DNA of 64,000 bases. Source: an uncultured Lachnospiraceae bacterium. GTDB lineage: Bacteria > Bacillota > Clostridia > Lachnospirales > Lachnospiraceae. The translations under genes were made by a program, and so were the position numbers. Position 1 is the stretch's first letter, and each line of letters starts with the position of its first letter. The stretch spans positions 96,474 through 160,473 of the forward strand of contig ONHF01000002.1 of assembly GCA_900317555.1 (NCBI GenBank), read 5' to 3'. Positions 43,151-52,205 of the stretch are shown here, piece by piece. The notes beneath the pieces are model-generated. The model had not been told where the DNA came from and did no database searches. It worked only from the letters and a program-made list of their open reading frames with translations.

Positions 43151-44869
43151 TTATACGTCACGCTCCGGGAGAAGGTTTCTGAGCTTTTCGTTGACTGCGG
43201 CTTTTAATTCTTCTGCAAGATCCTCCGCCGCCTGCCTGCTGCCGCCGGCAGCATAGTAATAAAACTTGATTTTCGGTTCGGTTCCGGACGGCCGCACCGC
43301 AAACCAGATGCCATCTCCGAAATCAAATTTCAGCACATTGGAGGGCGGCAGAATATCATGGCCGTCATCGTATCCTGCAATATAATCTGTCGTCCTTCTG
43401 ACCCTGAATTTTCCGAAATGATCCGGCTTTCCTTCACGGAACGCGGTCATCATCTCCGCAATCTTTGCTGCGCCTTCCTGACCTTTCAGGACAATCGAGA
43501 CCTGCTCTTCCGCCGTGTATCCGTATTTCCTGTAGAGCATTTCAAGGACGTCCCGCATTGCCATGCCGCGCTTTCGATAGAAAGCCGCCATCTCGCAGAG
43601 CAGCATACCTGCACAGATCCCGTCTTTGTCCCGGACCTGCTCTCCCGGCGCGCAGCCGATGCTTTCCTCATACCCGAAGAAATATGTATATCCGAGTTTT
43701 TCGATTCTCGGGATCTGACCGCAGATATTCTTGAAACCGGTGAGTGCCTGAAAAACCTCGATGCCGTAGTCCCTGCAGATTGTTTTGCCGAGATCTCCGG
43801 TGACAATCGACTGGATCATCGCGGCATTTGCCGGCAGCGTTCCCTTCTCCTTTTCGGACATCGCCAGATAAAAGATCAGAAGTGCGCCGGTCTGGTTGCC
43901 ATTTAAAAAGCGGTAGCCGCCGTTACCATCCGCAATTTCAACTGCCATCCGGTCACTGTCCGGATCTGTGGCGATTAAAAGCTCCGCGCGCTTCTCTTTC
44001 CCGAGCTTCTCGGCAAGGTCAAAGGCTTTGGGATTCTCGGGATTCGGAAACGGAACCGTCGTAAAATCGGGGTCCGGGTCCTTCTGCTGCGGTACAATAA
44101 AGAAATTTTCAAAGCCGCGTTCCCGCATCAGCGTCTGCATCGGCACACTGCCGGCTCCGTTGAGCGGCGTATATACGACGGGGACGGACCGATCCAGCTC
44201 CGCGTCATCCCGCTGCGCCATTAAGTGGCAGTAATCAAGATAGGCGCGGTCCATCTCTTCGCCGAGCATCAGAATCCGGCCGCTGCGCACGCCTTCCCCG
44301 ATGCTGCTCTCTGCGAATTTGTCAAACAGATCGTGTCGCTGAATTGCCGCCGCGATCCCGTCCGACACTTCTCCGGAAATCTGTGCGCCGTCCTTCCAGT
44401 ACACCTTGTATCCATTATACTCCTTCGGATTGTGGCTTGCCGTCATGTTGATACCGGATACGGCTCCGATCTTGCGAATCGCAAAGGACAGCTCGGGTGT
44501 CGGACGAAGCGACGGGAACAGATAGACACGGATTCCATTCCCGGCCAGAATCTGCGCCGCGAGCTCCGAAAACTCTCTGGAATGGTGCCTGCAGTCATAG
44601 GCTATAACAACGCCTCTGTCCGGATCTTCTCCGCTTGATAAAATGTAGTCCGCGATTCCCTGCGTTGCCCTTCCGACCGTCCGCTCGTTCATTCTGTTCG
44701 TGCCGGCGCCGCAGATTCCCCGAAGGCCTGCAGTGCCAAACGCGATATCCTGATAAAACCGGTCGTTAATCTCTTCCGGATTTCCTTCGATTGCCTTTAA
44801 TTCCAGGTACATCGGATCATTTTCCGGTATTTCGGAAAGCCAGGTCTTATATGTTTTCTGTGCATCCAT
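43151..44869 (-). CDS. pgcA: Phosphoglucomutase / phosphomannomutase (PgcA type)
   Basis: 572-aa alpha-D-phosphohexomutase interconverting glucose-1-P and glucose-6-P. The phosphoserine loop is TASHNPKEYNGYK, the metal loop DPDSDRMAV, the sugar loop GYEESIGC and the C-terminal phosphate-binding RPSGTEPKIKFY. The ATG at 44869 follows AGGGG; the longer frame to 44959 runs into the stop region of the upstream ATPase gene. With pgi in the same window it links glycolysis to glycogen and cell-envelope sugars. Confidence 0.95.
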   Translation of the reverse strand: MDAQKTYKTWLSEIPENDPMYLELKAIEGNPEEINDRFYQDIAFGTAGLRGICGAGTNRMNERTVGRATQGIADYILSSGEDPDRGVVIAYDCRHHSREFSELAAQILAGNGIRVYLFPSLRPTPELSFAIRKIGAVSGINMTASHNPKEYNGYKVYWKDGAQISGEVSDGIAAAIQRHDLFDKFAESSIGEGVRSGRILMLGEEMDRAYLDYCHLMAQRDDAELDRSVPVVYTPLNGAGSVPMQTLMRERGFENFFIVPQQKDPDPDFTTVPFPNPENPKAFDLAEKLGKEKRAELLIATDPDSDRMAVEIADGNGGYRFLNGNQTGALLIFYLAMSEKEKGTLPANAAMIQSIVTGDLGKTICRDYGIEVFQALTGFKNICGQIPRIEKLGYTYFFGYEESIGCAPGEQVRDKDGICAGMLLCEMAAFYRKRGMAMRDVLEMLYRKYGYTAEEQVSIVLKGQEGAAKIAEMMTAFREGKPDHFGKFRVRRTTDYIAGYDDGHDILPPSNVLKFDFGDGIWFAVRPSGTEPKIKFYYYAAGGSRQAAEDLAEELKAAVNEKLRNLLPERDV

Positions 44870-44897
44870 TGTTTTTCCCCTGTTACAGCGCTTCGCC

Positions 44898-46418
44898 TTA
44901 CAGTATCCGGTCAACCGCTTCCGTGTCAAAAACAACACGCTCCAGCTTCTTCGTCTCAATCTGATAAAGCGCGTTCGCCGCCAGATGCTCGGCAGCCTGT
45001 TCTAGATCGCGTACACCGGTCGTGTCTTTAAACTTTCTTACGACCAGCTCCGCGGCCTTGTCTGTCACGACGCATTCCTCCCGGTTCATTCCCATTCTCT
45101 TCAAAACACGGGGCAGCGAAAACTTCAGGAAAATCGTCTTCTTCTCCTCCGGTGTATAGTCCGGAATATCAATGACCGCAAAGCGGCTCATCAAGGGCGC
45201 GCTGATTCTGGACTTGTCATTTGCCGTCGCGATCGGATAGACACCGGACGTCGGAATCATGCATTCCATGTAGTTATCGGTGAAGCCGATATTGTCCAGC
45301 AGCGTCAGCAGCGCGTCCGCGGGGTTTCCTCCGCCCGCAGCCGCTGTGTCCGCCTTGTCCAGTTCGTTGATGATAAAGACAAGATTGGATTCACCCGCCG
45401 CGTAGAACGCTTCCATAATGCTTCCGGGTTTCGCGTTCGAATAGACTCTCGGAGAACCGGTCAGCTGCTCGGAATTATGGATCGAGCTCATGTCAAGCGT
45501 CGTCCACGGCAGCTTTAAAATTCTTGCGACCGCGTAGGCAATCTGCGATTTTCCGGTGCCTGCCGGCCCCGCGAGCAGCAGTCCGTATGCCGGCAGCGTA
45601 TGCGTTCTGTTGATCTGAATGATCGTTTCGATGATCCGCTGCTTGACCTTGTCCATGCCGTACAGTTCTTCATCGAGAATTTTACGCGCCTGCACCGGGT
45701 CAATCGCCTCGAAATAATCGCTCTTCCACTGCACGTTCAGCATGATGGAAAGCGCTCTTTGCGCATGCCGCCGTTCTTCCGGGCTGACCTCCTTCGATCT
45801 TGCGACAGCCAGGTTTCTCCTCGCCCAGAGCCGGATATTCGAAGGGAGCGTCCTGCCGGTGCAGGAAAGGAAATCCGTAATGCTCTGCAGGCTTGTGAGC
45901 TTCATGTCATCGCCTTCAGGGTCCGTGTCGTCGTCTTCCTGCGCTTCATCGAGCGAACGGCTCTGCAGGAGCCTTGTAATCATAAACTGCAGAAATCCGT
46001 CTTCCGCGGACAGCTTGGTCTCTCCGCCGGAATCCACTTCCCGGATTTTGTAGACGGCAAATCCCTGCTCCGTATGCGCTCCGGACAGCCGCACGCCGAT
46101 CTGATTGTCCCCGAGCCACGAAAGAAGGGCTGTAAACCGGCTGTCCATCCGCAGGATATCCACCGTGCAGCTTTCTCCCGAAGCCGGCTGATAACGGAAA
46201 GCCGTTCTTTTATCCGGGCTCATGAAAACACCGCTGACATGATGCTGCAGCGCGGCATCCTTATCATCCAGTACCAGAATCGGATGCGCGGCATCCGCAA
46301 AGGACGCGTCGCTTTCAAATTCCGTATAGGTGCATACCTTTGGTGCAACAGCGCTGTTCTTTGACTGCGGGCTGTCCGCGTCTTGTTTTGCGCTGAAATC
46401 AAACATAAGCGAAGGCAT
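44898..46418 (-). CDS. Lon-type AAA+ ATPase without a protease domain
   Basis: 506 aa. The N-terminal ~235 residues are an unfamiliar domain with an acidic stretch (158-171). Residues ~240-500 align with the Lon ATPase module: ARKILDEELYGMDKVKQRI, Walker A GPAGTGKS (284-291), Walker B FIINELDK (348-355), a Lon-like GNPADALLTLLDNIGFTDNY segment, sensor 1 IATAN and sensor 2 GVRDLEQ. No Ser-Lys peptidase domain follows: the protein ends 35 residues after sensor 2. In Walker B the usual Asp is Asn351. So it may be a chaperone-like or regulatory ATPase with weak hydrolysis. GAAAGGAG precedes the ATG. It lies 28 nt before pgcA in the operon. Confidence 0.88.
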   Translation of the reverse strand: MPSLMFDFSAKQDADSPQSKNSAVAPKVCTYTEFESDASFADAAHPILVLDDKDAALQHHVSGVFMSPDKRTAFRYQPASGESCTVDILRMDSRFTALLSWLGDNQIGVRLSGAHTEQGFAVYKIREVDSGGETKLSAEDGFLQFMITRLLQSRSLDEAQEDDDTDPEGDDMKLTSLQSITDFLSCTGRTLPSNIRLWARRNLAVARSKEVSPEERRHAQRALSIMLNVQWKSDYFEAIDPVQARKILDEELYGMDKVKQRIIETIIQINRTHTLPAYGLLLAGPAGTGKSQIAYAVARILKLPWTTLDMSSIHNSEQLTGSPRVYSNAKPGSIMEAFYAAGESNLVFIINELDKADTAAAGGGNPADALLTLLDNIGFTDNYMECMIPTSGVYPIATANDKSRISAPLMSRFAVIDIPDYTPEEKKTIFLKFSLPRVLKRMGMNREECVVTDKAAELVVRKFKDTTGVRDLEQAAEHLAANALYQIETKKLERVVFDTEAVDRIL

Positions 46419-46429
46419 AAAAACTCCTT

Positions 46430-47308
46430 TCAGACCAGCCTCTTCTGATATCCGCCGGTTACATTGGTCCCCGCCTTCTCGATAATGAAGGCCTGCGGAT
46501 CGATTGACAGAATGTCTTTCTTGACCTCTTCCACTTCACTCTTGGCGACAACCGTAATCATGACCTCGGTCTCTTTACCTGTATACGCGCCCATACCTTT
46601 CCAGCAGGTTACGCCGCGCACATACTTGCTCATGATGATGTCCTTGATCTCCGGATGATGCGTAAAAATCATCAGCTCCAGCTCGATGTTCTGGTAGTGG
46701 AACCGGTCAATCGCAATCGCGAAGGCCGCAACAAAAATGATCGAATCAATCGCGACCGAAAGCTGGAATAAAACCGCCATTACCGTATAAAGGCAGGCGT
46801 TGAAAATCAGATTCATGAGGCCGACCGAAAAATGCCCCTTCTGGGTCAGATAAACGCCCAGAAGATCAAGGCCGCCGGCACTGCCTCCGTTCGTGAGTAT
46901 GAGGCCGCACCCGGCGCCGCCGAAAAGCCCCGCGATCAGAATATTCGCGAGCGTATCATCAATCAGCGGCTTTACGGGAATCGGTGCCAGCGTGAACGCG
47001 ATTGTCTGCACCGCGACCGAAATCAGCGTGCCGGCCAGCATCTTGCGGCTCATGGACCGGTACGCCAGAAGAAACAGCGGAATGTTCAGCGCGAGGTTGA
47101 CAAGTCCCGCGACATCGACGCCGTTTATATTTGAAAAAAGCAGCGTCCGGATGAGCTGCGCAAGGCCTACAATGCCGCCGGCGTACAAATGCAGCGGCAT
47201 CATGAACCAGTTGACAGCACAGGCATATATTGCGGACCCCAGAACAATCATCAAAAGGTTCGACGGCGTCATCGGACGGTAGGGGCCGGTAATCTTATTC
47301 TCTTCCAT
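46430..47308 (-). CDS. YitT family membrane protein
   Basis: 292 aa: five to six membrane helices in the first ~200 residues (including GGSAGGLDLLGVYL, a family signature) and a cytoplasmic C-terminal DUF2179 domain (~220-280, GVTCWKGMGAYTGKE). Function unknown; proposed transporter. The stop lies 11 nt before the Lon-like gene, so the two are tightly linked. Confidence 0.93.
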   Translation of the reverse strand: MEENKITGPYRPMTPSNLLMIVLGSAIYACAVNWFMMPLHLYAGGIVGLAQLIRTLLFSNINGVDVAGLVNLALNIPLFLLAYRSMSRKMLAGTLISVAVQTIAFTLAPIPVKPLIDDTLANILIAGLFGGAGCGLILTNGGSAGGLDLLGVYLTQKGHFSVGLMNLIFNACLYTVMAVLFQLSVAIDSIIFVAAFAIAIDRFHYQNIELELMIFTHHPEIKDIIMSKYVRGVTCWKGMGAYTGKETEVMITVVAKSEVEEVKKDILSIDPQAFIIEKAGTNVTGGYQKRLV

Positions 47309-47352
47309 ACTGTTTCGTCCTGCTCATTCCTTTTTGTGCATTCCGTGCCCTG

Positions 47353-47739
47353 TTATCTGCAGGCAACCGCGTCAATCTCAAGCTTCGCTCCCTTGGGCAG
47401 CGCCGCGACCTGGACCGCGCACCTTGCGGGAAACGGCGCCGTGAAGAACGTCGCGTACACTTCATTCATTGCGGTAAAATCAGCGATATCCGCAAGATAA
47501 ACCGTCGTTTTAACAACATCGGACATGTCCATGCCTGCCGCCGAAAGAATATTCCGGATATTTGTCAGGGACTGTGCCGTCTGCGTCTGAATATCATCGC
47601 CCGCGAAATTTCCGGTCGCGGGATCCACCGGAATCTGTCCGGATACATAAACGGTTTTACTGCTCCCCGTCACTTCCACGCCCGCGGAATACGGGCCGAG
47701 CGCAGCGGGTGCCTTGTCGGTTACAACTGCCTTATTCAT
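47353..47739 (-). CDS. ridA: RidA family enamine/imine deaminase
   Basis: 128-aa trimeric enzyme that hydrolyses reactive 2-aminoacrylate/imines from PLP enzymes. It shows APAALGPYSAGV, VYVSGQIPVDP and the catalytic Arg in PARCAVQVAALP. The ATG at 47739 has AAAGGAGAG upstream; the in-frame TTG at 47748 directly abuts that site and is rejected. It is probably the first gene of the long minus-strand operon down to ppaC; a TATAAT (47769-47764) is placed suitably but no matching -35 is clear. Confidence 0.93.
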   Translation of the reverse strand: MNKAVVTDKAPAALGPYSAGVEVTGSSKTVYVSGQIPVDPATGNFAGDDIQTQTAQSLTNIRNILSAAGMDMSDVVKTTVYLADIADFTAMNEVYATFFTAPFPARCAVQVAALPKGAKLEIDAVACR

Positions 47740-47792
47740 ATGCGTCAACTCTCCTTTAACAATATTATAGGTATTCTATACTTTGTCAGCAC

Positions 47793-47849
47793 GGCCCGCA
47801 ATGGAGCATCGCAATATTCCTGTCTTCGCGCTCCGCTGCGGGCCTTTTT
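47793..47849 (+). terminator. Plus-oriented terminator-like hairpin
   Basis: GGCCCGCA (47793-47800) pairs with TGCGGGCC (47837-47844), with GGAGC/GCTCC inside the stem, then TTTTT (47845-47849). The U-tract is on the plus strand, yet both flanking genes are on the minus strand. Confidence 0.55.
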
Positions 47850-47864
47850 CAGTTCAATTTCTGT

Positions 47865-48854
47865 TCAGTTCTGCATCCGGATCTGCTGTCCCTGCACCAG
47901 TTCAAAGGAAGTCAGCTGCTCCGCGTCCAGATCGGTATGGTGCATGTCCACCGCGGCAATCTGGCTGTTCTCATAGGTCGTGTAATAGTAAATTCCCCTG
48001 TCCAGATTGCAGCAGGAGCTGTAAATCGTATACTCGCAGACCGGGCGGCCGTCCGCATCCGTCCCAAGCCGGCAGCAGCCTTTCTGCTGCTCTACAGACC
48101 CGAGAATCTTGAAAAACTGACTGATGCTCGCGGACTCCGTCTCCGCTTTTTCCGAATTCATCCGCGTGAATGCAACTTTCACAAACCGGGATGCCGAAGA
48201 AAGATCGCCCGGAATTCCGAAGCCGCCCATGCCGCGGCTGTACGTATCCAGCGTAACCCCCGGAATCAGTTTCTGCTGCGGAAGTCCCGCGGAAGCGTTC
48301 ATATAATCCGCAAGATGCGTCATCTGATAGTCGAACGTCGGGTTGTTCGTCATGACGCCGACCGGATTGTCATAAACCACGCCGCCCTTTGCTGTCTGCT
48401 CAAAAACAACCGCTTCCTTCTGATCCGCGATCATCCAGTGCAGCGGTGAAGGCGGAAGCTGCGGCGCGAACGCGTCATCGGTCAGATTGATTTTAGCAAG
48501 AAGTGCTCTTGCCTGCTGAACACTTTCGCACTGGCCGAGGATCCACGGAATAAATTCGAAAGAAGTGATATTGTCCTTCCCTTCGGCCGCTTTCCCGTAG
48601 TCCGCGTTTCCGGGGAAGTTCAGACCTGCCATACCAAGTCCCTTTTCATTGACGGCGTCATAATACAGCGGATAATCGCCTACGACATATGCCATTCCGA
48701 TCAGCGCAAAGTGATGTGGCATTGGCGTGCAGTGACGAAACGTCAGCGCCTTGTTTCTCGGCGTGACTGTCACCGTCTCGTGATAGGAAAACTCAAGATC
48801 CAGATTCCGGCCAAAATAATGATCTTTCCCCGTATAAGCTGCTGCTGTACACAT
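47865..48854 (-). CDS. Bile salt hydrolase / choloylglycine hydrolase family
   Basis: 329-aa Ntn-hydrolase that removes the initiator Met to expose Cys2. Key residues of characterised bile salt hydrolases are present: Cys2, Arg16 and Asp19 (GRNLD), Asn in MAGLNFPGNADY, the Asn pair in VMTNNPTFDYQ, and Arg in SSASRFVK. The GGFGIPGDLSSASRF loop is typical of true bile salt hydrolases rather than penicillin V acylases, so deconjugation of taurine/glycine bile acids is likely. No signal peptide. It is a strong pointer to an intestinal habitat. The fragment of a radical-SAM gene lies 53 nt upstream. Confidence 0.9.
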   Translation of the reverse strand: MCTAAAYTGKDHYFGRNLDLEFSYHETVTVTPRNKALTFRHCTPMPHHFALIGMAYVVGDYPLYYDAVNEKGLGMAGLNFPGNADYGKAAEGKDNITSFEFIPWILGQCESVQQARALLAKINLTDDAFAPQLPPSPLHWMIADQKEAVVFEQTAKGGVVYDNPVGVMTNNPTFDYQMTHLADYMNASAGLPQQKLIPGVTLDTYSRGMGGFGIPGDLSSASRFVKVAFTRMNSEKAETESASISQFFKILGSVEQQKGCCRLGTDADGRPVCEYTIYSSCCNLDRGIYYYTTYENSQIAAVDMHHTDLDAEQLTSFELVQGQQIRMQN

Positions 48855-48907
48855 AGTTTCATCTGCTCCTTTCCTTCATGTCTCCCCTGATAAACCGGTT
48901 CCGGTTA

Positions 48908-49138
48908 TTAAGAGTTGTTTCTTAACAAAATCAGTCTATCACACTCTGCTGCCGGCGGGTCTGCCTGATTTTCTTCCGCAGAAGATTCTCCGGAAACTCC
49001 TTCCGAACAGAACGTGCAGCCGGAAAAGCCGGCTGTCCCGTCCCTGTAGGGGCAGGAGCAGCCGGCAGAAAGAGAAATCTTGTAGACCTTCTGTCTGTAT
49101 TCCTTTTTCAGATACCCGGATAAGGTCAGAATTTCCAT
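48908..49138 (-). pseudogene. Truncated TIGR01212-type radical SAM gene
   Basis: A 76-aa remnant matching the N-terminus of the YtqA/YhcC-like radical SAM family: KVYKISLSAGCSCPYRDG, then GFSGCTFCSEG, with the three cluster cysteines Cys29, Cys41 and Cys44. Full members are about 310 aa; here the frame diverges after ~50 residues and stops. GGAGAG 7 nt before the ATG is intact, and pgi ends 22 nt upstream, so it may still be translated. The missing part is not found before the bile salt hydrolase gene, which argues for deletion. Confidence 0.78.
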
Positions 49139-49160
49139 TCCGTCTCTCCGGGCAGGCGCG

Positions 49161-50741
49161 TCAGATCTCAAGGAGATCGCTGTAAGCTTTCAGAGCGCCT
49201 TCCGTATCGTGCGCGAGAACGCGTTTCGCGAGAACCTTGCCCAGCTGAACGCCTTCCTGGTCGAAGCTGTTAACATTCCAGAGGAATCCCTGGAACATTA
49301 CCTTGTTCTCAAAGTGCGCAAGGAGCGCTCCGAGAGAAGCAGGTGTCAGCTGTCTGCCGGTGATAATGCTCGACGGACGTCCGCCTGCGAAGTTCTTGTT
49401 CCGATTCTCGTCTTTCTTTCCGCAGGCAAAGGCAACGATCTGCGCAGCCACATTCGCGCAGAGCTTCTTCTGGCTGGTGCTGCCTTCGATGACAACATCC
49501 GTGCCGGTCTGGTTTTCCCGGAAACCGATGAACTGCAGCGGAATGATGTTCGTTCCCTGATGGAGCAGCTGATAGAAAGAGTGCTGGCCGTTGGTTCCGG
49601 GCTCACCGAAAATGACAGGCCCTGTCACATAGTCTACAGGCTCGCCGAAACGATTGACCGATTTGCCGTTGGACTCCATGTCCACCTGCTGCAGATGTGC
49701 CGGGAATCTGGAAAGGGCCTGCGAATACGGCAAAACAGCAGTGGCCTCCATTCCGAGAACATTGCGCTCATATACGCCGATCAGCGCATCCAGCATATCC
49801 GGATTCTTTAACGGATCTTTCTCCTTTGCAAGCTCGTCTTCGGCATGTGCGCCGTCAAGGAACTGCGCGAACACTTCCGGTCCGAAGGCAAGAGAAAGAA
49901 CCGCGCCGCCGACCGCCGAAGAGCTCGAATACCGGCCTCCGATATAGTCATCCATAAAGAACGCGTCAAGATACCCTTCATTCTTCGCAAGCGGAGACGT
50001 CTCACTGGTTACCGCGATCATATGTTTAGCAGGATTATATCCTGCTTTGACAAGAGCATCCTTTACAAACGCTTCATTTGTCAGCGTCTCGAGCGTTGTG
50101 CCGGATTTGGATACAAGGATGAAAACTGCATGTGCAACATCCGTGGACGCAAGAACCGCCGCCGCGTCATCAGGATCCACGTTGGAGATGAACTTCGCGC
50201 TCATCTTAAGGTTTCCGGTTGCCTTTGCCCAGTTCTCGAGCGCGATATACATGGCTCTGGGGCCGAGGTCGCTGCCGCCGATACCGATCTGGACAACGGA
50301 TGTGAACTTTTCTCCGTTCTCGTTGACAATTTCGCCGCTGTGTACCTTATTTGCAAAGTCGGCAATTCTCTTCTGCTGTTCCTCATAGAACGCGCGCTTA
50401 TTGACACCGTCTGCGACAACATCCTTGCCGAGCTGTCCTCTGCACAGCTGATGCAGGACAAGACGCTTTTCACCGGTATTGATGACGGCACCGTTATAAA
50501 GCTCCTCAAACTTCTCGGACAGCTGCGCCTCAAGAGCCAGTTCCCGCAGCGCTTTCAATGTGTCATCGTCCACTGCCTTCGCCGCATAGTTGTACTGCAG
50601 GCCTTCTGCCATCGGCACGCTGTACTTCTTAACGCGCTCCGCGCCCGCTTCTGCGCTCATCACCGCGGCGAGATCCACGCGCTTCGTTTCTTCCAGCTTC
50701 TTAAAGGAAGCCAGTGTATCAAGGTTTTTCCAATCAGCCAT
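49161..50741 (-). CDS. pgi: Glucose-6-phosphate isomerase
   Basis: 526-aa glycolytic isomerase. Both family signatures are visible: DDYIGGRYSSSSAVGG and, near the C-terminus, QEGVQLGKVLAKRV. The substrate loop VQIGIGGSDLGPRAM and the active-site VSKSGTTLET are present. It is divergent from the XpaC-TelA pair; a TATAAT (50817-50812) lies upstream without a clear -35. Confidence 0.96.
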   Translation of the reverse strand: MADWKNLDTLASFKKLEETKRVDLAAVMSAEAGAERVKKYSVPMAEGLQYNYAAKAVDDDTLKALRELALEAQLSEKFEELYNGAVINTGEKRLVLHQLCRGQLGKDVVADGVNKRAFYEEQQKRIADFANKVHSGEIVNENGEKFTSVVQIGIGGSDLGPRAMYIALENWAKATGNLKMSAKFISNVDPDDAAAVLASTDVAHAVFILVSKSGTTLETLTNEAFVKDALVKAGYNPAKHMIAVTSETSPLAKNEGYLDAFFMDDYIGGRYSSSSAVGGAVLSLAFGPEVFAQFLDGAHAEDELAKEKDPLKNPDMLDALIGVYERNVLGMEATAVLPYSQALSRFPAHLQQVDMESNGKSVNRFGEPVDYVTGPVIFGEPGTNGQHSFYQLLHQGTNIIPLQFIGFRENQTGTDVVIEGSTSQKKLCANVAAQIVAFACGKKDENRNKNFAGGRPSSIITGRQLTPASLGALLAHFENKVMFQGFLWNVNSFDQEGVQLGKVLAKRVLAHDTEGALKAYSDLLEI

Positions 50742-50862
50742 AGTATCCTTTCCGCACCGACTCTAAGCGATGCACCAAAACACCTTCGGAACCGATCCCG
50801 AAATCGTTCTGATTATATCATGTAATATCTCTGAAGAACAGAGCCGACCGGCCAATTAGCAC

Positions 50863-50891
50863 TTGCTCTTCCCCTTCAATCCATAGATAAT
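50863..50891 (+). promoter_or_regulatory. Promoter of the xpaC-telA operon
   Basis: TTGCTC (50863-50868), 17 nt, GATAAT (50886-50891). Confidence 0.65.
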
Positions 50892-50942
50892 TGAATGTAT
50901 AGATGTCTTCTTTCTACAGGAAGGCAGACAGGGGTTGCTGAA

Positions 50943-52205
50943 ATGGAAATTAAAGATCTGTTCGATACCGGCGGCGCGATTATGGATGCCGTAAACGACG
51001 CCGTCTCTTCCAATGACTATTCCGCTCTTTCCGGCAAAATCCGTGATTCGCTGCAGGAAGCCTCGGAAGCCATGAAGAACGCAGGCAAGGGTTTTACTCC
51101 GGGCAGCGGCGCAAAGTCCGGCGATTCCTCGCGGCTGGACAAGGAGAAGAAATACTGGCAGGATTATCAGTCCGCATGGTACTTGCGCCATCCGGAGAGC
51201 GCCGCGGCAAAGCCTTCCGCAAAGCCGAAAGAAGGCAGCACCTTTTTCCTCCGGAGCGGCATTTCCAGAAACAAAGGACTGGTTCCTCTGATTCTCGGCG
51301 TTACCGGCGATATCCTCGGCGGATTCGGAATTCTCTCGTTTCTCGTGATCGGACTGCTTATGTCGGTTGCGGGGACCGGGTACGGGTTTGTTCTGGCGGG
51401 CTTTCTCTTCTACACCGCGCTCCTTGGTGCCGGCATCTTTGCGACCATCCGAGGCGTCACGACGCGCCAGCTTGTGAAGAAGTATTTCCGGTACGCGGAA
51501 CTTGTCGGCGATCAGGAATATTTCTCGATTTCCGATCTGGCAAAACAAGTCTCCGCGCCCGATGAGCTCGTTCGGACGGACCTTTCGAAGATGATCCGCG
51601 CCGGCTATCTGAAGGACGCGCGTTTTGACAAACAGCAGAAAACACTGATGCTGACCGGGCATGTCTATGAACTCTATCAGAACGCAGAGCAGGGCAGAAT
51701 CGAAAGGGAGCAGGAAGCCGCCAGAGAAGAGGAGCAGAAGGCGCACCAATACGATGACCTGCCCGAAGAAGCAGCGGCGATCATGAAGGACGGGGATGAG
51801 TACATAAGACGCGTCCGGAAGATCAACGATGTCATCCCGGATACCGATGAAATGAGCACGAAGCTCTACAAGATTGAAGATACAATGCGCGCGATCTTTG
51901 CGCAGCTGCGGCGCGATCCTTCGGCGGCGTCCGGCCTTCGCCGCTTTATGAACTATTATCTGCCGACGATGATGAAGCTTCTGAATGCTTACGTGGATCT
52001 GGACAGGCAGAGTGTTTCGACCGAAAACGTACAGCAGACCAAGCAGGAAATCCGGGACAGTCTGGATACAATTCAGACCGCTTACGAAAAGCTGTTCAAC
52101 GATCTGTTCCAGAACAAGGCGTGGGACATCCAGTCAGATATTTCGGTTATGAAAACCATGATGGAGCGGGACGGACTCGTTCCGCAGGAAGGGGAAAATA
52201 AATGA
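50943..52205 (+). CDS. xpaC: XpaC family protein (5-bromo-4-chloroindolyl phosphate hydrolysis)
   Basis: 420 aa. A soluble N-terminus (~1-95), two membrane helices (~112-160, GLVPLILGVTGDILGGFG onward), then a winged-helix-like segment (SISDLAKQVSAPDELVRTDLSKMI) and a helical charged region containing the XpaC core (DTMRAIFAQLRRDPSAASGLRRFMNYYLPTMMKLL). The biochemical role is unknown despite the family name. The ATG at 50943 follows AGGGG. It overlaps telA by 4 nt, so the two proteins probably act together at the membrane. Confidence 0.88.
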   Translation: MEIKDLFDTGGAIMDAVNDAVSSNDYSALSGKIRDSLQEASEAMKNAGKGFTPGSGAKSGDSSRLDKEKKYWQDYQSAWYLRHPESAAAKPSAKPKEGSTFFLRSGISRNKGLVPLILGVTGDILGGFGILSFLVIGLLMSVAGTGYGFVLAGFLFYTALLGAGIFATIRGVTTRQLVKKYFRYAELVGDQEYFSISDLAKQVSAPDELVRTDLSKMIRAGYLKDARFDKQQKTLMLTGHVYELYQNAEQGRIEREQEAAREEEQKAHQYDDLPEEAAAIMKDGDEYIRRVRKINDVIPDTDEMSTKLYKIEDTMRAIFAQLRRDPSAASGLRRFMNYYLPTMMKLLNAYVDLDRQSVSTENVQQTKQEIRDSLDTIQTAYEKLFNDLFQNKAWDIQSDISVMKTMMERDGLVPQEGENK

